A stretch of DNA of 64,000 nt from assembly GCA_963922205.1 (NCBI GenBank), contig CAWUHX010000064.1:806001-870000 (forward strand), read 5' to 3'. The position numbers were made by a program, and so were the translations under genes. Source of the stretch: Romanomermis culicivorax (taxonomy: Eukaryota; Nematoda; Enoplea; Mermithida; Mermithidae). Below are positions 38,400 through 48,000 of the stretch, piece after piece (position 1 is the stretch's first letter; every line of letters begins with the position of its first letter). The notes beneath the pieces are model-generated. The model saw only the letters and a program-made list of their open reading frames with translations. It was not told the DNA's origin and did no database searches.

Positions 38400-38890
38400 C
38401 TTAAGTCTGGCACTCGTCCTTAAGTGTAAAACTTCACCCTTGGGTCGGAACTACCCCCAGGTCGGGTCAATTCCCATTTTAAGTCGGACAAGCCCCCTTA
38501 AAATTGGGCACTAGCCATCCAATAAGTCAGAGACCCCCCAAATTCGGGTTTACTGCCTAATGGGTCGGGAATGTCCCTTATTTCGGATTACCGCTACAGT
38601 AGGTCGGATACCTCCCCTCAAGTCGCGTATTATTACTGTAGTCGGAAATTCCTTTCCCGTGCCAACAAGAGTTATTACTGTAGGTCGGGAATTTATCCCT
38701 GAACATCAGATTTAATTACTGTAAGACGGGATTTGCCCTTACGAGTGATCTAAATGTGATCTATATGTGTAAATAATTATCTCATGCGTGTGTATAACCC
38801 CTATGAGTAATAAATCCCCTCTGAGTCGAGTTATTTATCCCCAGAGTCGTGTTATTTGTCCCAGAGTTGAGATATATATCGAGTATTCTG
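38400..38890 (+). repeat. About 20-bp phased degenerate array in the leader
   Basis: Units of the form aagtcgg-n(5)-cccc recur at 38402, 38420, 38441, 38461, 38481, 38501, 38523, 38541, 38561, 38582, 38601, 38620 and 38640, that is, every 18-22 bases. More diverged copies (gagtcgagttatttatccc) continue to about 38890. The spacing equals about two helical turns. Confidence 0.75.
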
Positions 38891-39160
38891 TATTTCTCCT
38901 CTGATCCATTCTGTACATTCCACAAACTTAGTCTGTGTTGTAAACTACCTTATCTGTTTCTTTTCCCTTATCCCCCCCCTTTCTCTAATCCTGGGTGGTA
39001 TACTGTAGCCCTCCGGGTGGGTGCCATTACAGTACGCCTGTGCCCATTCCCGTACTGTAACTACAGTATACCCATACGCGGGTACTGGTATCACAGCTGT
39101 AGGGGTTTACGGCCTCTCCTGACTGTTGGTGGTCCGTGACCCCATGATACCGTACACCCT

Positions 39161-39189
39161 CCACGTATGATTCTGGACGTCATACGTGG
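39161..39189. promoter_or_regulatory. Perfect 10-bp hairpin in the leader
   Basis: ccacgtatga and tcatacgtgg flank a 9-base loop. Confidence 0.7.
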
Positions 39190-39383
39190 CTGCGATTTGT
39201 TAATTGTGTACAGTATTTCTTGTCTGGCGGCGGAAACTGTCGGAATTGCTCACTTTTCCGGCCCCAAATTTTTACACTGACTGTTTACACATTTAACACG
39301 CGTATGTCCAACTCGCATATTCCCCGTCCTTGGTTATTTTTCTTTCCCTTCCCTTTTCCTTTCTCAGTCAGCTGAGCGGTGCC

Positions 39384-39408
39384 AAAAAAAAAAAAAAAAA
39401 AAAAAAAA
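39384..39408 (+). repeat. A25 homopolymer in the leader
   Basis: Twenty-five consecutive A residues sit between gcc and taattc. Its origin is unclear: replication slippage, or a retroposed poly(A) scar. Confidence 0.9.
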
Positions 39409-39553
39409 TAATTCTTTTTTCGGACGCCACCGCTACAGTATGACACCCTTACGTAAGTTTCTCCTTCTTCTTCATTTCTACTTACTGTAAGGTCTGATTC
39501 TTCCATTCTCCGGTTGTTGCATCTAGACCATAGACTTTACGGGTCATGCTCTT

Positions 39554-40255
39554 TGACGTCAGCAATGACAACGTTACGGGTTGTTGTTGTTGTGTGGTTC
39601 AACCCCACGGATGCAACCACTGACGTCTGCAACAGCCGCTTCACTTGCTGTTGCTTTAAGGGGTGGGTAGCCCTCCGGGTTCTACTCCTGACGTCAGCAA
39701 CCGACATTACGTGTTGTTGTTTAAGTTAACACTCCAGCAGTAATGACTTCTGACGTCTGCAACAGGTGAAGCCAATGTTGTTGTAACAGGTTCGGCTGGT
39801 TCTCTGCACCCCATCTGTGACGTCAGCAATGGTGACGCACCGTGCCACTATTCGAAGATGTGCAGGTCTTACGGGTGCCACATCTGACGTCTGCAACAAC
39901 TGCATCTCATGTCATTGACTTAAGGTATCAGACCCTCGGTTCCACCTTTTGACGTCAGCAACGGCACCATCACGTGTTGCTGTACACCGATAGCTGGCTT
40001 CAGGGCCCTATTGCTGACGTCAGCAATGACAATGTATCATGTTCTCGCAGCAGGAATTGAGGTTACATGATCCTATTTCTGACGTCCGCAACGGTAACAT
40101 TACGTGCTACTGCAGGGGTTCTGTCGGCCTTAGGCATGCACCCCTGGCGTCTGCAACTGCGACATGATACTTGAATGCTCTTATCCCAGGCACCTGCAGT
40201 CAGCACCAAGGTCATGTGTTGGTTCATACCCCTACCTTTTGACGTCCGCACCAGG
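39554..40255 (+). repeat. About 66-bp tandem array centred on TGACGTCAGCAA
   Basis: TGACGTC(A/T/C)GCAA recurs at 39554, 39621, 39689, 39751, 39818, 39885, 39950, 40015, 40080 and 40145 (tggcgtctgcaa), spaced 62-68 bases. Further copies lie at 40240 and 40580. The copies between 39554 and 40015 alternate mostly between the AGCAA and TGCAA forms. Between the motifs, acgtgttgttg-like blocks are partly kept. The core includes the CRE octamer TGACGTCA. At 40011-40026 the flank completes ttgctgacgtcagcaa, the palindrome bound by Maf-type bZIP factors. A role as a transcriptional enhancer is an inference. Confidence 0.82.
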
Positions 40256-40599
40256 TTACTGTCGGCCCTATGAGTATTCCACTTGAGTTGTAGGTGGTCG
40301 CTGGCGCATGGTCCTATCACCTACCTCTCTTGTCTAAGGGTTTGTGTGTGTCTGGGGGCTGATGCCTGGGAAACATCAGTCCACATACATACACCACCTG
40401 AGATGCTCACTAGCCTGCGTACTGATCAGGTTGTCCGCCCGGGTAGCGGCACTGTTGATCAGCACGTGGCTGTTTTCAAGCTTTAACTGCAGGTTTGAAC
40501 GAGTTACACTCGGCCTCAGCTGGGTTGGTTGTCTGACTCGAACAGATAGCAGGCATTTGCAGTCGGTACTGCCTGTGTCTGACGTCTGCAAGGGTTCGG

Positions 40600-42031
40600 C
40601 AATCTTCTTGTAAATTTCTTATCTAAATTCACTCATTCTCTTTCATCTCATCGAGCTGTCATACATAGATCTTCTTTAGTGTCCCCGCCGTAGTGGTTCC
40701 CAAGGGACCGCGGCACAGCCTCCGGTTGGGCCTAGAGTGTATAGGACCCCCTGTCATATTTCTTTCACTCGAACGCCTTCGTTAACTGGCTTAACGATGC
40801 CCGTGCTAGAGTCGCCACTGACCCAGAGTCCGCCTCCGCGGTCCACCCTTTATTAGTCATGTAAGTAATAGGCACCGTTGAGTCCGCCTCAGCGAAGGTA
40901 TTGAGTACGCCTCGATACATACTTTACACTCATATTCAATCAGGGACACCTTGTACCCGTGATCCCTTAGATGTTTTCGGGTGCGCCCTCAAAACATCCA
41001 GAGTATTTCATTTTAACTGACTGAGTGTGTCAGAATAGCACCCTTGGTACCCGTGCTTCTTCCCTCTTCTACTGTGTGACCTGCGAACCTCACTTCATCT
41101 CAGTGATCGGCAAACCCGGCCACCAGCTGTGTATAATACTCCTGGAGAGTGTCCGTTCTGTTCGGAATGCGGGCTCCCGTTTCGGACACGGCTGTAAGTT
41201 ACTTGCGAATGTCGTCCAGCACGGAACCTCCTGTATAGTCCGTCTCACTATGCAGAGATCGCAATCGCTCCTGGCGAGTGAGGCCCGTTGCGTAACTGCG
41301 CGACCCCTTTGCGTAACTGGGTTTGTAAATTAGTTTTGTCCCTATTTATTGCTCCCTCTTAAGTTCATTTTCAGTTGACCCTATCCTTTTCCACCTCATG
41401 CCACTTTATGCGCTACTCCTGGTGAGTAGGATCTTGCCGGCTACGAGTCCGCCTCGCCCCAAGGTTTGTAAACTAGTACAGCGGTCGAACCTCCAGGAAA
41501 AATCCCTCCTGAGCGGGTTCATCCGTCACCTCATTTTTTCGGCAGGAAAAACCGCCTCTTCTCCACCTTCACATCTGATCTTCCGTCCTCTTCATCTATT
41601 CTAATTGCCGGGTCCAGGCCCCGATCCTACATTTTGGCCGGGATCGATTCCCCCATATCTCAGGCCATGCCTCTGTCCATCACGGGCGACCAGATAAATT
41701 CCCTTCTGCGTCACCCTGATGTACTCTGATCTTACATCTTATAATCCTATTCCATTCTAGCTCCCTTTCCGTGGTCGCTAGTCTTAAGCTAAATCAATTT
41801 ACGTTTTAAACGCCGTCGCGCCCACGTTTTCCGAATTCACGCGCTCTTTCGCCGCGAATTCAAAAGTAGTACTCACCTTCATCTTACACAATAGAGACAC
41901 CCCGTCGTTCCTGCCGTCTCAGTACCCAGCCTGTACAGACCAGTGAGCCGCTCTCTATTCAATTTGACTTAATTGCTTCACGGGCAAGGACGTCTGTTCT
42001 AACCACCTTACGGGAAAACGAACCCTCGGAC
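40600..42031 (+). other. Rest of leader before gag
   Basis: GC-rich and without a convincing gene. The motif gagtccgcctc recurs near 40822, 40888 and 41447, with gagtacgcctc near 40908. A possible splice acceptor ttttcag ends at 41374 and could join the LTR donor at 37854, removing the arrays. This is unproven. Confidence 0.5.
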
Positions 42032-45000
42032 ATGAAGTCGGAAGCTGATCTCCCTTCACAGATCGAGAACAAAGTCCAGGCAGCATTTGAGAATGCTCTT
42101 GGACCCCTCAACCAAAAGTTAGAGGCCATGAATGGTCGGAGGCACCCTCCCGTGTCCAGCTTTATGGCCCCTCCCACCTTCTCCGGTGCTTTTGGTGAGT
42201 CTATCACCGATTTTATGTCGCATCTTACTCGTTTCTTTACACTCCAGGGTGTAAGCGAAACGGATCATGCGTATAAAATCGCTTGTCTGGAGTCATGCCT
42301 CACGGGTCCTGCTCTCGCCTCCTACCGGGACTTTAGCAGCAGCACTCCAATACCTACCCGCTACGAAGAGTTTACGGCTTTTCTACGGAGAGATTTTCCG
42401 GTAGGGCGTGACTCTGATCTGCATCAGCAGCTGATCCAAGATCGACTGCAGAAGCCGACAGAGTCGGCGATAGTCTACCTTGAGCACCTCAAAAGACTAT
42501 CCAGGGTAGCGTATCCAGATCTCGCGACGGATGTCCGAGATTCTATCATCAAACCTATCTTTCTGCGGGGACTGAAGCCGGTCCTCCGAGATAGTATCAA
42601 GTTTAGGGAGTTCACGACTCTTGAAGAGACACTCAAGGCAGCCTGTTACGCAGAATCCCAAATCTTTCGGGACGAGATCCGGTACACTGCTCCATCTAAC
42701 GCCGTTTTCTCTTCAGAACCTAAACACGCCGGATATAATCCCGATATGCCTAACAGAAGCGCAAACGGTCGTCAGAGCAACGCTCCAACGTCGTCATCCT
42801 CCGCCGATGAGGTTCGCCGCTTGAAACAGGAAATGGCCAGGCTCACGGCCCACGTAGCGAAGCTCACGGCCCAGCAACGTGCACCCACGCCAATCCAACA
42901 GACGCCGCCTCCACAGCCGTCGACACCAAATCAGTCCGCCGGGCGACGCTCGTCGGGAGCACACCTTCAAACGTGCTCCTTCCACGGACTGTGTACACAT
43001 AGCGACGCCGACTGCCGGGCCCAGCGTCCCACCGGTGCGGCTCCCGGTAACAACGCCGCTAACGGTGGTCGCTGTTATTTTTGCTGTACACGTGCCCACC
43101 CCACGGACCGATGTGATAGGCCATGCCCTCATTGTCGTCAAGTGCGAGTGCACCGATCAACTGCCTGTCCGCAGCGCAATCCGGCAAACACGGGTGAGAA
43201 TGTCTACCAAGATACTGGTTATTCTTCCCAGGGGACAAATGTGTATCATCAAAGAAATGGTTATCACCCTCCCAACGATACAGGAAACCATTATCGGCAG
43301 CCCATACGCCGCAACAACGCCGTTGGGGCTACCGATGGCCCTCCTCATCCAGACCCTCTTGACCTGGATGATGAGGCACTTGCTGAACACCTGACAGATT
43401 CTTCACAACAGTGTTATCCTGTCTGCGTAATCAGTATTGGATTTTCAGTGGTCCAAGCAGCCCAGGTACCCGTACCGATGAACGTATCGGACATACCGCT
43501 GCCACCACCACCACCAAAGTATGCGATGCCGGTCACTCTGGACCCCTCGACGACACCGCAGTTTGTTGGCCACGCTAACATCCTCGCATCGTATCGCATT
43601 CCTAAAATTAAGACTGCCGAGCCAGCTCCAGCCGCGAATACGACGTCTTCGGCGCCACCGGCCCGCATCGTCCCTCCAGGACCACCGCCTTCGATCCCCA
43701 CGGATTCGGCTACGGAAGTCCTCGACCAGGTCGAGCCCATGAATTTGTCAGGTATACTACCTTCTTCTTCAGGTGATCCTAGAGTAGGAACCAGAAATCT
43801 ATCTCAGTCCACGACTCTATCGATTTCTTGTTCACAGCGCCATCGCCCGTCCAAGACGCGATGTTGGCCATCTGGTCAGTCGACCTGGCCAAGAAATACC
43901 CACATTTGCCATGGACTCTCCTCAACGAGCCATCAAATGTCGAAGCACTCACGGCCGCCGACGTCGTGCTTGCAGCACCCGTCTCGATGCGCCTCTTACG
44001 ACCCGACGTCGCCCGCCGGGCACTCGAGTTCATTGCCAATGGGACTATCACCATCTCGCCCGTCGAGAAGTTCTTATTGGACGGAGAGCCATCCTCGCCT
44101 TCAGTCGATGCCATCCGCCGAGCAGTCGAACAGGCCAGTCGGATCCTCCTGCCTGCTGCCGCCGCTACATCACCGGCAGCAGCGCCAACTGTTGCCGCAA
44201 CATCGCCAACGAAAATGGACATTACTGCTTCCTCGCCCCCGGCCAAGGAACCCGCAAATGATCCTACACCGCCGGCAACAGCCCAGATCAAATCGCCGGC
44301 ACCAGCCCAAACGACATCTCCGACCGCCGCGACCAAGTCGCCCGTCGTCGAACCCATGGCCGTCGACGAGACCTTACGTCCAGTTAATGAGGATGTCAGC
44401 ATTGTTGAAACATCACGGTTCCCAACGGCAGTCAACCCACGGTCGCCGAAAGTCGGTACCCTTCGGGAAATCCTCCCCAGCGGTGAATTGGTCCTCGATT
44501 TCCCCGACCAGGAACCAATCTCGTCCGACAGCGACGAAGAAGAAATCTGACACTGCCCCTCAGGCCAGATTTGTGAAATTGAGTGAACACTTACAAATTA
44601 CGTTTGTACAGTTGTTTTTGACAATAAAATTGACCTTGGTAGCATCACTGTTTCTAGGGGTGAGTTTGTCAGCACCGGCGGCTCAGTATCAATTTTGCGG
44701 TCTCTCAAGAAGCGGACATCCACTTGAGTTACCCCAGCGTGTAGAGTGTAAACCACCGCAATCTTCATGGAGCCCGCGGCGCATGAATGTTACGGTGTAT
44801 GTCCCTAGCTCAGACCCGATTACAGCCACAGCGTGGAAATGCACATTGCGCTCCCGCAAAGTCTGCACCAACACTGGTTTCTTCGGCTCTAGGGGCATCA
44901 CTGCAGACGTCATCACCACTCAGCACCTAGCGCCTGCGGCATGCACGCTAGCACATCGCACTAAGATGTTTGGTTCACAAAAACTTGTCGGCATTCGCCC

Positions 45001-48000
45001 TGGCTTTTATAGCACAAACCAAACATTGGAAGTGATGTACGAATGGTGCTGCAGCGACGTCTGCAAGACAGTGACTAACCTTTTCATCGAGGAGGGACAA
45101 GTCGCTTCGTGGGACGGCACTACGGCCCTAAGCACCTTAGGCGATGTAGGTGGATGCAGTCCCACTGCAGGTCAGTGCACTACTCTAGACGGGGTCATTG
45201 TCTGGCCTGCACAAAACTTCACGGCGCGGTGTCATTATCACCCCAAGGGAAATTACACTGCGTCCATGTCAGGGAACCACGTCATCATCGATGATCTACA
45301 GGTTGCCCTCAGGATCCCGGGAAACTCCCGTGTCATCCAACTGTGCCCAGAACTACGTTCCACCACAGTCCGGACGGATCAGGGTCTTCTCCTTCGCATC
45401 CACGGGAGATACAATTTGACCCAAAACTTGTTCAGAGTGGCAACGGACAGCCGTCCCAATCCTGTCAATGCCAAACTGAACTATCTGGCTCAGCAGATCA
45501 AGGAGTCGGAAATTAACGGTTTCCGGTTCACGTGGCTTGAGCTTTGCTCTCACGCTCAACGCTATCTTGATCTGACTTGGCAGTTGCTTCGCTTCGACCC
45601 TACCCTGGGTGCCCGGGCATTCCTCCAGAGGAATGACCTGACGGCGGAATTCACAGGCGATGCGCTGACAATATGGCCGTGTCAGAAGGTCAACGCCACC
45701 TACGTTTACCACTCGTACCGGGTGGGGAACGTTTGCTACAAGTACTTACCTGTACAGGTTGGGGGCACCATCTACTTCGCCACCCCCGGTGGTCCGGATC
45801 TCATTAAATCTAGCCCAATTGTGCCGTGTCATCACCACTTTACAGGGATTTTCCGAAATCGCTCGGGCTGGTTTACTGAGTCTGGTGCGGTCCATGTGAG
45901 CCACATCCCACTGGAACTCTTCTGGAAGCAGCATTTCAACATCACTCACTTTGAGGCACCGGCGCTCTTCCATGACCAGTTGGCGATGACCCCTTCAAAC
46001 TTTGCCTTCTTTAAACAATACGTTTACAAGACTGAGCAAATTGAAGCGGTACTCAACCGGCTGGTAAACTTTACCGCTGGTCTATCCCTGCAACCAGACG
46101 CCATTTACCAGGCCTTTGCAGGGGTAGGAACCGACATCAAGGCCTCTCTGGAAGGTGTCGGTTTGGCAGCAAACCATGTTATTACGGGTCAACAACACAC
46201 CCTCGCCCAGGGCTTGCATGCTGTCCTGAGCGGGCCGGTCCAGTTGATCTTTAACATCCTAATTACCCTGACAGTGCTGATCGGTGCCGGATACCTTGCC
46301 TATCTTGGTGTATCTTATTATCTCAGCTACCGTCTGCGGAGCAAACAGGTCAGGTTTGTTAGCCGTTTCTCCCCGTTGGGTCTTTACTGCAAAGTCCAAC
46401 GCTGGATCGGTTTTCACTACGTGCAAAACGATGTGCCCTCCCAGCTTGACCGAATCACACCGTGCTTCGTCGTGCTGCTGGACACCAAGGAAACTCCTGC
46501 TTTCCTTGACACGGGTTGCCCACATACTATCATTAGCCAACGTCTTCATAAGGCCTTGGCTAAAGAAAGTCCGAAGGCGGTCATGGCGTTCCAGCAACAT
46601 CACGACTTTAACCCATTGATGAGCATCAATGGTAAAGCCGTTCATACCATCCTTTCGGGACCATATGAAATCATGTTGCCCGGAAACCGCCAGCCGAACA
46701 CACGGATCGATGTACATCTCCATGTGTGCAAGACTACGTCTCCCTTCTGGGCACCTGTTGACCTCATACTCGGACTGGACTTCTTAGAACAGTTCAAGAA
46801 CATTATGTTTGACTACCAACGTAATGTTTGTCGGCTGGACGCGGTAGAGTTACCCCTCCTGCTGACCACGCCGGAGATTGACCAGATCGACCCCTGGTGG
46901 GAGAACACCCGTGCTCTCTCGCGAAACTCACACAGGTCGGGATCACGATCGCGGTCCAGGGCTTCGTCCATCTCTCGGCCACACTCACGGGCCTCCTCAG
47001 TTGCCTCATCATGTGGGTCAACCAGGGGATCCCGGGCCTCTTCTAGACGGGCAAGTCGTCATCTGTCGACCTTGCATGGGTCAGGTTGCCCTCGACCTCC
47101 GCCTGGAACCTCTCCAGTTACGCTAGAGAAGGGCCGGTACCGTGAGCCAAGTGATTCAGATGCTCCGACATCACCCGTGCCAAACGCGCCTCCGCTATCG
47201 GACACCGAGGTTGAATCACTAGGAGCTACTCAGAGTCCGAAGGATCACTCAGACCACGTACTAACGGTGCAGGATGAGTCCACCCTTCTGAATGACCCGG
47301 AACCCTCCGTCGGATACGCTCTAGTAGGCCTCCTACGTCGTACGGGACTGCCGATTCCAAAGCGGTCCGGTAAAACGAAACATGCTAGTGGTGCCACCAC
47401 ACCTGATTCCGGTCATGTGGTCACGGCTTTTTACCCAAATGATATTCGGACACCCCATATCAAAGTTCTTCTCAACAACTGGGTAGAAGCGAAGGCACTG
47501 GTCGACACAGGAGCTGTTTTCTCACTCCTGGACCACAAGTTAGCGGCCCAGCTGCCCAACTTGTCACTATCACCAACCAGGGCACGCCCTATCGCAGCCA
47601 ACGGGTCCCCGATCCCACTGCTAGGAGCAGCCTACATCACAGTTACAGTGGCTGATGTCTCTGAACGGATTCAGGTCCAAATACAGGAGAACTGTTCAGC
47701 TGAGCTGGTCCTTGGAACCAACTTCCTCGGCCGGTTCAATTGTGTTAGTTTGAACTGGGAGAAATCTTTCCTCCAGTTCAAAGAGAGTAGAATCCCCTGT
47801 GACGGTCTCATCCACAGCCCACCTTCTGCCCGCGGCGCTTTGCCCCTGAAGGACTTGGTGATTCTTGAGCCTCGCTCCCTGACACGATTCACTGTACCTG
47901 TCCTACCAATCTATACGAACGTGCCTGAGGTGGCCTTCTTTCCGAAGCATCTCACCGGGTCTCAACGACACGTATATTTTGCTGGAAGCGTGAGTACCGT

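Noticed and set aside
39554-40255. CRISPR-like array
   Set aside because: The regular spacing is eye-catching, but units are degenerate, the spacers are partly similar, and the context is a eukaryotic LTR leader.
46259-46723. 154-codon minus-strand frame
   Set aside because: Antisense to the env-protease coding region, without protein features.
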